DNA of 64,000 bases from NCBI RefSeq assembly GCF_000189635.1, contig NW_002476361.1:682001-746000 (forward strand), in the 5' to 3' direction. The notes below the pieces were generated by a model. The model saw nothing but the letters and a program-made list of their open reading frames with translations, searched no databases and was not told the DNA's origin. Positions 42,301 to 53,918 of the stretch are shown in pieces. Position 1 is the stretch's first letter, and each line of letters starts with the position of its first letter. Both the position numbers and the translations under genes were made by a program. This stretch comes from Tetrahymena thermophila SB210 (taxonomy: Eukaryota; Ciliophora; Oligohymenophorea; Hymenostomatida; Tetrahymenidae).

Positions 42301-45247
42301 CATTTGTGCTAAAAAATAAATTGCTTTCTTCTTAAGATACTAGCAAAAAAGACTTAGATATGTAATAGATAAAACCAATAAATGAATTAAAAGATTATCT
42401 CTTTACTTTTATAGAAATGAATATTTAGGAAGTAGGCTATAAAGGGATAGAAAATATTAGTTATATTGAAGTGACAAAAATTAGAGAGATTAATCCTTTT
42501 CAATCAGCAACTATAATCCTTCAAGAAATAAGAAATAAAAAAAAATAAAATATTTATTCATAGCTATTTAAAAACGCAAATGAATTTTAAAGGATAATAT
42601 TTTTATTAGAATAAAAAGAATTATTTTAAAATTAACTTTAAAATAATTAGGAAATATCAAGTTTATAAATTAGTCAGATAAATTCTAATTTTAATTTTTA
42701 TTAATCTCCAAAAGATAAAGATTGTCGTCTTAATATGCAAAAAAAATAAGATAATTTATAAACAATTGGAGAAGAAGATATAGATATTGAATATTAGTAA
42801 TCGAATAAAATTAAAACCTATGACTCACATGAATACAATAATGAAGATAGTATTTTTAAAAATCATTTCTTAAGAGGAAGGCAGTAATAGTAATAATAAC
42901 AAACATGCACATCTAATAGATTTGTTGAGAACGTCTAAGTTAATATAAACTAATAATTTTAATATTAAAATTTATAAGAAATAAAATTCATACAATCAAT
43001 CTGTGAAATTTAGTAAAATGATTATGAAAAAATAAGTAATTAAGATTTAAATAGCTAAGTGAATTAAAATTTCTTGATTACTTAAAAACTATTAAGTTAG
43101 TCAAGTCTGAAACAAAAATTTGTAAAATATTATTTTATTTTTGATATTTTTATTTTAATTTAATTAATTAACATTTTTTTATTAAAAATATTAAGATTGG
43201 TGATGCTGATGAACTTAAAAGCAAAAAAAACTCTCCTAATGAAGATGCAAACATGTTGAAATTAACCAACGAGTAAAACCATATGAATAATAATTATAGT
43301 TTTCTGTCACCATGCATATCAGACAAAACATCAAACTAAGAGCTCCTTTCTCCTAACTGTATATATATACTTCAAAATTAATAAACTCTTTCTAGCCTAT
43401 CAAACTAAGATTTAAATTTGTAATAAAAAAAATTTTCTTAATAAAGTACACAAAATTTAAGTGATGCTTAGAATATATAAAAATAAATTTTGCTTTCTGA
43501 TTATAACATCAATAGTGAAAAACAAAATTCTTAATTGAAATTTAACTACGATAACATGCATTAATAAAAAAATAATAAAGAAACAATAGATAATAAAAAT
43601 AGCTTTTAACTAAAAAAAGATTAAAAATAATAGTAAAAATAGATTAATAATAATTTTATTAAAGTTCAAAATGGAAATTTTAACTAAAAAGATAAAAATA
43701 ATTATAAGAAGCATATTCAAGAATTATAACAGGAAATTGCCTCAACTACATCTAAAGACTCAAGTGTTGCTTCAACTAAAAGATAGCTCTTTTAGATTAT
43801 GAAAGATAGATCAATTCTTTCAGTAATAAAAATAATCAATATAATTGGAATCATGTGTTTTATTGTGATGGTATGTATAACTTGGATCCAATATTACTAA
43901 ACTACTCAGAATTTATCAAGCGCTAATTAAGATTATCAAGTTTTTGATTGGCCTACAACTTATTCTTCTTCCTTAAGTGATATCCTTAAATATTAAAATA
44001 CAATATATCTTTTAAACAATTCATAATAATTACCATTTACAAACAATCAAGAAAAATAACTTTTTAATAATCAAATAAAATCAAATATGAAGCTTTCCTT
44101 AGCAATAGTATTTAAATTATTATCTCAGATGGAAAGAGCGAACATAGATAGAGAAGTATTCAGTTAATTAAGACAATAAAATATGATTTATTATATAGGG
44201 CAATAATACAACACTTCAATACTAAGCTCTACACCTTCAGTAAGCACCTAATTAGTGGCTGTAAATTATCAAACAAATATGTAATTCAGTGCTATATTAG
44301 GCGCCTAGCATATTTATAGATATGTTAATAATTTGGGAAATGGGAGACCTGAATATTACTTAATAAAAAATCAGCTTGCAGCTATTTCTGAATTATAAAA
44401 TGTTTAAAGCTTAATTCTCATGAAGTAAGAAAATAGATAATTTTATATTCAAGATTAATAAGCGATCTTAATGATTATCTTAATAACTATTAATGCAGCT
44501 TGTGTTGGAGTCATAATTCCACTATACTTTTATATTTAAAAAGAAAGAGACACAATTATTTATCTTTTTTCTACTTTTCCAGTTCATAAATTAGATTTTT
44601 TAATTAAAAAAATATAAAATTCTTACTTCAGTTAGAATTTTCTATCAATGCATTTAAGCAAATGTACATTACTTCATAGAGAAACCATGGCATCACTCCA
44701 AGCTCTAAAAAATCAAAAAGATACTAGAAAATAAAGCATAAGCACTATTACAGCTCTTCCAAAATTTAATAAAAAACTATTTTTTGCAAGTTTTTGCATT
44801 TATTTAGCTGTTATTTGCTATCCTGTGACAATTAAAATTTTAACTGAAGACTACCTAAGTAAAACTACTCTTGATCTTTAGACCATGAGTAATAAATAAA
44901 TAAATAAAATAATTATTTAAAAAATATATTAATTAAATTATAATTTAAGCAAATTTTATTTTTACTTTTTAGGCTAAATTTTACTTTATTATTTTAATAT
45001 AAAAAAGTGAAAGTTTATTATTTAAGATCTTATCTTTTATAAAATATTGCCATGAATTTCAATATTTTAGTGATGAAAATCAATCCATAATTAAAGCCAA
45101 TGACCCCAGATATATATTACAGCTATTTAAAGGATCTTATCTAATAATAATAAAATATAACAGATGATATTCAATGGATAACCAATTCGTAGTATTAAAA
45201 TAAAAGGTATTTAATTATTATAAAAGTATTTAATAATCTAATTAATT

Positions 45248-45286
<39 letters not shown>

Positions 45287-45869
45287 TTTATTATTAAAAA
45301 GATACAATCAACAACTTTACGATAGTTTCTTTTTTCCGACATTTAAAAGCAATATGTGCGATTCTTTTAAGAATAATCCTTAATACAATACTAATTCTAC
45401 CAAAATTGATATTGGTATATGTGCTTCACCAGAATAAGGATTGCTAGAGTAGGGTTTTTAGGTAGCATATTAAAGCCTTTTTAATATATTTACAGACCTT
45501 TATAACATATATACTATAGATGACAATTCTTAATCCCTTTCTTAAATTAAAAAATTCTTAATGAAATTTAAAATATAGAACTTCTTAACTTTTACTGAAT
45601 TCTTAGATGAGACAATTATTAGCTTAAATTAATTTATATTGACTTAAAGCAATTAAAATTATCATTTAATATAGCTTTATTAGGTAATTTTAATTTCTAT
45701 GCAAATGATAATAATGGTGTTAATCTTCATATTTGGGTGGATATCATTCACTAATTATTTAAATAATTAATTGCACCAAACAAAAAAATATCTACAAATA
45801 CTGGACATAAATACTCTAACTGAAAACCAATACATATCAAATTATATCAAAAAATATAGAATTATGTGA
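39351..45869 (+). CDS. TmcB-like PAS/transmembrane protein, copy 5 (2021 aa)
   Basis: Exons are 39351-39912, 40078-43121, 43196-44888, 45008-45206 and 45302-45869, summing to 2022 codons. It is the most diverged member but collinear with the others: N-terminal membrane block, TmcB-like helices, PAS-like domain (DEKTCVVFASYKD, about 41475), second PAS-like segment near 41895, polar linker and C-terminal membrane segments. The 74-nt intron 43122-43195 in the linker is absent from the other copies; without it the frame is lost. The protein ends with KKYRIM instead of KKNIVV, just before a TGA at 45867, and a degenerate second copy of this last exon follows. The gene itself appears complete. Confidence 0.83.
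45248..45286. repeat. Tetranucleotide (ACTT)n microsatellite in the last intron of copy 5
   Basis: About nine or ten tandem ACTT units fill the middle of the 95-nt intron 45207-45301. The homologous introns of the other copies do not have it. Confidence 0.9.
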
Positions 45870-45877
45870 AATATTAA

Positions 45878-46062
45878 GGCAATATTAATTTCTATTCAAA
45901 TGCTAACAATGGTATTAATCTTCATATTTGTTTGGGTGAATATCATTCAGCAATTAAAAAATTAATTGCCCCTAACAAAAAATATCTAAAAATACGGGAC
46001 ATAAATACTCTAACTGAAAACCAATACATATCAAATTATATCAAAAAATATAGAATTATGTG
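45878..46062 (+). pseudogene. Decayed tandem duplicate of the last exon end of copy 5
   Basis: This stretch repeats 45683-45868 at a distance of about 195 bases. The last 60-odd bases are identical; the first part has substitutions and a small insertion (ATTTGTTTGGG against ATTTGGG) that shifts the frame. The TGA that ends copy 5 reads TGC here. It lies after the functional stop, so it is most simply a non-coding remnant of a local duplication. Confidence 0.8.
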
Positions 46063-46405
46063 CATAAATATATATTTATTTAGTCAGTCAATTAAAATAT
46101 CAGTAATTTTATTTATTCAATTTAATTTTTTTAGATAATTTATTTTAGGAGAATAAAAATTATTATTTTCATTTTTGTTTTTCATAAAATTAGATTTTGT
46201 TTAGTTTTAATTCAATTTTTTTATTTTTATTTATAATAATTATTTTAATTTAGCTTATTTCAAAAATAAATAAATAAATAAAATATTCTTAGTTAAACTT
46301 TAAGATACAAAAGTAATTAATTAATTTTAAATATTTTAAATGTAATTATTTTCATTTATTTTATTAAGAATAAATTATTAAGTAAAAGAATAATAGAAAA
46401 AAAGA

Positions 46406-49400
46406 ATGATTCAAAAAAACAGTAAATTTAATAATTTAGCTAAAGTAATTAAGAATTTATTTAAAATACTTTATAAAATTATTTAATTTATGATTAAAAG
46501 TTCCTATAATCTAATTTACTAAACTTCGAACATTTAAAGCTATATTTCAAGTAAAATTTCATAGAGATTAATACAATTTAAGTTTTCTAAGATTAATTAG
46601 ATGTTAAATCATTAATGTTTTAATATAAACATCTTTAAAGAATTTTAAGTTCAATAATTTTCATTAAAATAAAATGTTTATTAAAATAGTAATTCAAATA
46701 TCGATTAAACAAATATTTCAGATTTATGCAATCACATTATTAAAATTAATTGTCTTAAAAGTCTTTTCCTTGATTTGAGGTAAAAATATTTTTTTTTTTA
46801 TAAGTGTATTAAAATTGGATGAACTTAAAGTATTCTAAATAACTAGCTGAATAATTCATTTATATAAAAAATATTATTGAGGAATATATTTAAAATTTCT
46901 TTTTAAATATAAAGCAATACAAATATTAGCTAGGAGTCTATATAAATTTTGGGGAAAGGCTTACAGAATTGTTAAAATTTATAAATCCTGATACTTTTAT
47001 TAAGGTAATAATTTATTTAAATACTTAATTAGATTAATTATTAATTAATAAGTGAAAATAAACTTGATCTTTAAGGCGTAGCATCATTATTAATTTAATT
47101 GGGAAATTGCTGTAATCTAAATTAGTTAATAGTAAGCTTCAAATATAAGTAAAACCTTTAGCTTATAAAATATTTACTTATAATATAACTAAAAATCAAG
47201 TAATAAGCTTGATTATTGTGGAGATTTTAACCTCGGAGATGGATTAAGTTGTTTAAACAAAATTTAAATCTTAGAATTCGATTTACAGTAAATTTTTTTA
47301 TTTGCATTTCTTCATTCTAAAAATGTTTGACAATTAAATTCTAAAATAGGTAAAATGAAATTAACGATAATATGTTCTTTAAAATATGCAACCGAATTTC
47401 AAATTGTTCCTAAGTCTAAAATTTGACATTAAATTTTAAGTAAATTAATTGATTAATATTTATTTTATGGTTGATTAATTAATTATTCATTTATTTTATA
47501 AAACTCTTTTATTTATTTCTTTCTAAAGCAAAAAAAAGTTTTAGAATTTTTCTTAAAATTGTTTTTTTAATTACTCTTTAATTAAAATAAGCAAAAATAA
47601 AATATGTTTTGCTGAATAGTATGAATTAGGGTTTTCAAAATGTTTAAATCTTAAAGTTTTTAATCTAGAATTAAAGTAAATAAGATTGAGTTATAATTTT
47701 AAAGTCATTTAATTTCAAATATAAATTTAATAGCAAAAATAAAATTGAATACCTTGGAGCTTCTCACTTAGCTAATTAGTTGGCTAAGATTTCTAATTTA
47801 AAAACCTTTAAACTTGATTTAAGGTATTCTCTTTTTTTGAATTTAAAATAATTTGTAATCCTAAAAACTAATTCTTCAATAATTCATTTTAAAAGTTCTA
47901 ATCAAATTGGAAGTTTAGGGGCAGCAAACTTAGGAACGGGATTAGCCAATTTAAAGGCCTTGGAAGTGCTTAGCCTTTCGTTAGAGTAGCTTTATCTATA
48001 CTTTTAAATTTTTAAAAAATACATTTTTTAATTCTTAATAAAAGGCTAGACCATTTGTATGATAAAAGTGTATCAGAATTATGCAAAGGATTGAAAAATT
48101 CATAGAATCTTAATAGTTTGTCTTTGTATCTTGAGTAAAAATATCTTACAATGCCATTTAAATTTGTGGAAAAAAAAAATTTATATCTAGAATTAAATAG
48201 GATTTATTTTAATTTATTTTATAAGAAATAATAAAATAGGAAATTAAGGTGCTCATGAAATAGGCAATTATTTAGGATCAATGAAGAGTTTAAAAACATT
48301 GATTATTGATTTAAAGTAATTTATATTTTTTTGAGGATATATTTATTATAATTTACTAATTTATTTAGAAGAAACAAAGTAAGCTAATAAGGTGGTTTTG
48401 ATCTTTGCAGTGGGTTATCAAACTGCTAAAGTGTCTCTGAGCTTTCTCTTGAATTTTAGTATTAAATTCAAAATTATATCTTTTTATTGAAATTTATTTT
48501 TTCAAAGCTATAACTCTGTAAATGAAGAACTAGTCGATGGACTTTGTTCAAGGCTAGGCAATTGCTTGAATATAACTAGCTTATATATTGGCTTAAGGTA
48601 CACATAGATACATACATACATACTATATTTTTTGCAAACTTAAAAATAGAAAATAATTTTTTACTTCAAATAATTAAAAATCAATTTATTTTAAATTAGT
48701 GATAACTAGATTATTGCCAAAGGTTCATCACGTCTTTTTGTAGGTTTAGAAAATTGCTTGAATCTTAAAACTTTAACAATTGACTTAACGTAATTTGTTT
48801 AAAAGTCCAAGTTTTATTTTTATTTTCTGCTTACTACAAAAAAGTACAAATAAAATCGGATCAAAAGGCTTAACAAGTTTAGGAAATTCATTAAAAAATT
48901 GTTAAAACTTGAAAAATCTAACTCTTAAGTTAAGGTAATTAATATATAATAAATTATAAATTACTTCTAATTTGGTATATTTTCACAGATATTTTAATTA
49001 AAAGTGATAATAAAATTGGCGATAAAGGTGTGGCTATTTTAGGTAGTGCTTTAGCAAACTGTTTTAATTTGATTTCGTTAACTTTAGATTTAGCGTAGAA
49101 ACTTAAAAAATTAATAATTTTTATTAAATTTAAATATATCTCTAAAAAAATAATTAGGAACAATAGCATTAGTGAGATAGGAGGATAAGATTTTGGTTAT
49201 AATTTAGGAAAATGTAAAGGACTTGCTTTTTTATCAATTAATTTAGTGTAATTTTTAATAGATTAAAATATTATTTATTTTTGTTTCTATTTTAATTATT
49301 TCAAATACTCTTTAAAAGAATGAATAAAATAGGGTCTTTAGGTGTTAGCGGTTTAACTAAAAGATTTCATCAAATTGCACATTTAAAAAATCTAATTTTA

Positions 49401-50044
49401 TATTTAAAGTAAATTATTTCTTTATTATAGCAATTCCTTCCTTCATTTAAATTTAATAAAATATTTTATTAATAAATAATATTATTTTCATATTAAATTC
49501 TATTAAAAAACAAACAATATTAATAAAATAAGCAACAATAAAATTGGATCCTAAGGAATACTTGAACTAGGTATTGGAATAAGATTAATAGTCAGTCTTT
49601 TAACTTTGAATATTGATTTAAAGTAATAATTTTGTTTTTATATTTTTATCATTATTATTATTGATTGATTTTTTATTTTAAATTAAACTTTTACTACAAA
49701 AATAAATTTATTGTAAATAAATCGTAAAAGAAAATTATTAATTTAGTTCCTAATTAAATATTTAATTTTTAAAACATTGGCAAATATGTTAAAATTTAAC
49801 TATCCAACTATCCCTGATTTAACAAATAATTTACAAGTCAAATATACAAATCTTAAGTTGTGGGATAGAAGATTTTGATATGTCAGTTTTTAATACATTT
49901 TAACTATTTTTTTAAATCAAAAAATTTTAAATTTAAATATAAATATAAAGCTAAAATGAAATTGATATTATTATGGCAAAAAATTTGTTTAAAAATCTTA
50001 ATAAAACTATGAGACTTGTAAATTTAGACGTTTAACTTTGGTGA
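46406..50044 (+). CDS. Leucine-rich-repeat protein, one repeat per exon (663 aa)
   Basis: Nineteen exons were traced: 46406-46779, 46915-47004, 47053-47148, 47201-47287, 47350-47439, 47592-47675, 47734-47823, 47896-47985, 48045-48134, 48226-48315, 48372-48458, 48508-48597, 48700-48789, 48845-48934, 49005-49094, 49158-49247, 49319-49408, 49533-49622 and 49951-50044. They sum to 664 codons. Thirteen internal exons are exactly 90 nt and every intron is in phase 2. Exon 1 gives a 124-residue N-terminus without repeats. The others each give one roughly 30-residue ribonuclease-inhibitor-like repeat, for example NNKIGDKG..LG.AL.NC.NL..L.LDL, with some weaker ones early on. Such repeats bind proteins; there is no signal peptide or catalytic domain, so the partner is unknown. 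The start ATG is the first in frame. Confidence 0.8.
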
Positions 50045-50821
50045 ATGAGGTAAGAGAATATTTATAAATAATATTATTTAGTGTTTTGAAGAAAATAAAT
50101 GTTGATAGAATGAATGTCATTTTTTATAAACTTTTTATAGTTTTTTGTTGGTGATTATATAAATATACTCAAAAATATTCCATAATATTTATTTTTAATT
50201 AAATTAATTTTGTTTTCTTTTTTCTATATTAATAAAATAAATGATATCTTTAATATTTAAATTAAATATATACTGTAAATGCTCATTAATTAAGGCATTC
50301 CCTAAGTATCTTTTTTGCCCAAAAAAAAGTGCCAAAAAAAAAATTTAAGAAAAAAATGCCTTAATTAACGAGCATTTACAGTATTATTGTTTTTTTTTTT
50401 AATTTTAAATAAGATTTTAAAAGAAAATATTTTTAAATGAATTTGATTTATTTATTTTGTTTTATTTAAAAATAAATAGATTTTACTATTAAGATTTAAC
50501 AATAAAATTTCTGGTAGATTTTATGAATGAATAAGCTGATTAATTTTTGTGATTAACCAAACTCCGCAAAAGATTAATTAATTAATTGATTGATTGATTT
50601 GATATCACAAAAATTGAACCTTCAAATAGTAAAAATTAATCAAATTTTAAAGAGAAAGAGATTATTTTAATAATAATTGTTGCTAGAGAAAGAAAGCAAT
50701 AATTTTTTATTCGGATTTAGACTATTTCATTTATAGGTGACTAAAATAAATTGGGATTATCTTTTTGCTTTCTCGTTATTGCTTTTTGAGTACTATAATT
50801 TGAATAAATAAAACATTTAAA
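50045..50821. other. Spacer between LRR gene and Q/N/S-rich gene
   Basis: No gene was seen. It contains the TA-flanked inverted repeat at 50271-50383 and, near 50576-50602, short ATTA/ATTG repeats. The last part presumably holds the promoter of the next gene. Confidence 0.6.
50271..50383. mobile_element. MITE-like inverted repeat, 27-bp arms, flanked by TA
   Basis: The left arm 50273-50299 (starting CTGTAAATGCTC) and the right arm 50355-50381 (ending GAGCATTTACAG) are inverted copies with one mismatch in 27 positions. Both are bordered by TA, the target duplication of Tc1/mariner-type elements. The 55-bp centre is also partly self-complementary, so the whole could fold as one hairpin. There is no room for a transposase. 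This fits a non-autonomous miniature transposon; a hairpin RNA is the alternative. Confidence 0.7.
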
Positions 50822-53079
50822 ATGATGAAGGATATTGAAAATTCAGTTTCAGATGAAGTGATAGATGATTTGAAAAGAATGAAAAGAATTGTTTCTTCGC
50901 ATGTACCTAATTTTGCTAAATCTTAGTTCGAAATACCAGAGTCAATTCAAAAGATAATAGAAAAATCTGCAAAAGATCAAAAAATTTTAAAAAAGACTGC
51001 ATCAACTCACATTAGAAACTCAATTTAATCAAGCTAATATTTTGGACATGCTTTGAATTCAAATCATGATATGGATATAGATATGAGGCGATAAAGATTA
51101 AGTTGGTTAAACAGAGAGTTTCCTCGCTAAAATAAACAAAATTAGAATAAAAAAATTTTCGATAGTTAAACAATTTTATAAACTTTAGAAAATTTAAGGC
51201 ACATGAATAGTATACAGTATAAGTAACACTTTGGCAGACACACTAGGTCTTCTTCACTTAATCCTACCTCTAAAGTAATTAAATTTTGTATCTAAAATAT
51301 TATATACAACTTCAAAGCATATTATTGGACTTATAATAACTTGATTTCTAATAAAAATAGACCAATAGTAATACTATTCCTTCAGAGAGTGAATCGAGCA
51401 ATTTAAATAACATAGATCAAGCTATCAAAAATAGAAAAAATAAAGTTTAAATTAAAGAATTTATCAAGGAAGAAGATATTCAAGAGGACAGTCAAGGATT
51501 CATTCTTTTACAGAGATAATATAAAAATTCTAGTTAAAATGAGAGCTTTGAAGGTTAAACTGATAAATTAGAGATAATTTGTTAAACAAATAATAAAGAT
51601 AGCTTTCAAGGTGATTCTACGCATAAAGTTAAATCTCATATGATACTTTATGATTTTAATGACATTCAAAAAGATATTTAAACATAAAAGTTAAAAAAAG
51701 TTGATTAAAACTAGCATAAAGATAGACCAAATTAAGAAAATTAGAAAGAGAATGAATAAATTTTATATAAGATTGATAAGACCAAATAAGATGATAATAA
51801 GGTTGTAATTAAAAAAGGGGAAAGGAGCTTTTCTCCTATCAAACCCAAATCTATAAATTTCGATATGGCTTTGGAATTAGACAAAAATAATAGATTGCTA
51901 TAAGAATAACAAAGTAAATAAAACCAGAATTAGATCTTGTAATAATAAATTTAGCAGCGATCTAGCTAAGTAATTAATCAATAGAATAGCTAACAGTCTT
52001 AGAGATCTCGACCAAGAATATTTTCAGAAGATAAAAAGTCAGAATGGAATGAAGGAAGTTTGATGCTTCCAGCAAATGCATTAAACTCAAGCTCAATTGA
52101 AGCAAACAGCTAGTTTTTATTAGCTAAATCATTAAGTAACATTCAGTTCAGTCACCTCAAGTAATCTAGATATATCGATTATGTAAATCATGTCCACAGC
52201 AATTATGAATTTAACAGCAGCAGCAATAATGATGCAACAAAAGAATCAAAGTAGCTGCTTTCTTCTACTATGAAAAATTTTAATTAAAATGAAGAAAAGC
52301 AAACAAGTATTCCATTAGATGATATATGCAAAAAAAATAATAGCTAAATCTATGGCAGTAGAATGATAAGAAAAGAAGTAGACTTACAAAAAATATTAAA
52401 TGCGAGGGGACTCTTAAACAAATAAAACAGCTATCAACAATAAAGTGAGTATTTTCAATCTGATAAATATTTGTGTTAAATTCCATGGTAAAGCTAAGAT
52501 GTACTTGAATTTGAGAAAAAACTTAACAATAGAGAAAAAGCTTAGATAAATGTGTACCAACATTAATTTATCAAAAAGTATTTGAATATGAAAAAAGATA
52601 ATTATAGAAAGAATATCACTTCTAATTCAAATTTATCTTAAATCTCCCAAAACCAGAACTCTCAAAGCAGCATAATAAACAAAAATAAAAATATAAAAGG
52701 CAGTGGATATCTCTCAGAAATAAGTGAGGTAAGTTAGAGTCTCAAAAGATTGAATAAAAATGATAAATTAAATTTAACTAATTAGTAAGAATTGTTTGTA
52801 GGAACAAGTAGTGGAAATATTTAATATGAATAGATTGGATAGAAAGGGAAATTTTTTGCTAACCCTATACCAGCCGAAATACCAAAAATAAATGAGAGTA
52901 CTCAAAATATAAGAGAAGTTAAATCTTTCAAAATTCTCAAAACTATAATAAATCGCAATCTGTAGTCAAATTAAGTTCCATTTTTATAAAATTAAAGTAA
53001 ATACAATGAACAAATCAAAAAAGATAAATAAAATAGTTAAATAATATACAGAGCAAGTGATTATTTAGAGTAGCTATGA
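50822..53079 (+). CDS. Gln/Asn/Ser-rich protein of unknown function (723 aa)
   Basis: Exons are 50822-51274 and 51361-53079 with an 86-nt phase-0 intron, giving 724 codons. Two adjacent ATGs (50822 and 50825) are possible starts. The protein is hydrophilic throughout, rich in Gln, Asn, Ser and Lys, with no membrane segment or signal peptide. Glutamine is mostly coded by TAA and TAG. Stretches around residues 440-620 look able to form helices or coiled coils, for example near EFEKKLNNREKAQINV. Basic clusters occur near the N-terminus (DDLKRMKRIV). I do not recognise a family; it may be a disordered scaffold or cytoskeletal protein. Neighbours give no clue. Confidence 0.7.
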
Positions 53080-53918
53080 AATAAATCCTTTATTCAGAAT
53101 AAAGTTTATTTATATAAATATAATAAAAATAGTATTTTAAAACAATTTAGTTATTTTATCATAATAATTATTTAAAATATAGAGTTTAAATTTAATTTTT
53201 AACAAATTTTAATTTACTTCATTAAAATATTAAATAAATTAAGCTAGTTTAAATCAAACTTCAATTAAATTTGGATCCAAACTAATACTTCAATTTCATT
53301 AAATGATAATAAATATGTTTATTTAATATGAATGAAGATAAATATTTTTATTTGTAAAATAAGCTTATATAAATTGATTAATTTAAGAAATTATTTACTT
53401 TGATAAATAAAAGTTTTATCATATGTAAAGAATTTAGAAGAGGTGAATAATATATATAAATACCAAATATATTGCAGTATTTTTAAATAAATAAATAATT
53501 AATGAAATAAATTTGGAATAAAATAAAGGTATCAAGTAAATCATAGATATTTAAAAATTATTTCTATTACTTAGTTAACAGATTTATTTCATAAAAAATG
53601 TATTTGAATTATGTGATGATAATATTTTATTAATATTTTTTATATTCATTTTTTTTATTTATTTAAATTACATTTTGGAACATTTTTTAAGTAAGATGGA
53701 TTTTTGTTTTATATTCCGGAGGTCTTTTTGTTAATAAATATTACAATAAAAATTAAATTTTTAATTTATATTAAAATCATATTCATAATTGCTTTCTTTA
53801 GTTAGTATTTTAATAATAATTATGTGATTTAAAAATTCAAAAAAATATTTTAATTAATATTTTACTTTTTAGTTGATTTTAAGAAAGTAGAAACTATAAA
53901 ATTTGTTTGTTAAAAGAT
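53080..53918. other. Spacer upstream of LYR-type gene
   Basis: AT-rich with no gene seen. It should hold the 3' end of the preceding gene and the promoter of the next. Confidence 0.5.

Larger units (their letters stand above)
1..45869 (+). repeat. Head-to-tail array of six TmcB-like PAS membrane protein genes
   Basis: Six paralogous genes follow one another on the same strand with starts 7.6-9.0 kb apart (5595, 13822, 22726, 31735, 39351; the first starts before the window). Introns fall at homologous places: a phase-1 intron after the N-terminal membrane segments, a phase-1 intron before the C-terminal part and a phase-2 intron shortly after it. Copies 0, 1 and 2 are the most alike. Downstream of copies 0 and 1 the intergenic DNA is also alike (compare about 4800-5060 with 12960-13190), so the duplicated unit included spacer DNA. 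Copies 3 and 4 resemble each other most, and copy 5 is the most diverged. This order suggests repeated unequal crossing-over, with the newest copies toward the left edge. Confidence 0.9.

Noticed and set aside
1-45869. Reading the array copies as pseudogenes because of many TAA and TAG codons
   Set aside because: These codons are Gln in ciliates. With code 6 all five complete copies are open, keep phase through every intron and differ by in-frame gaps only.
45932-46138. ORF of 68 codons after copy 5
   Set aside because: It falls in the decayed duplicate of the last exon, out of the original frame at its start, with no homologue elsewhere in the array.
48954-49169. Minus-strand ORF of 71 codons
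   Set aside because: It is antisense to two LRR exons and the intron between them.
52280-52486. Minus-strand ORF of 68 codons
   Set aside because: It is antisense to the Gln/Asn/Ser-rich gene, whose long frame is better supported.
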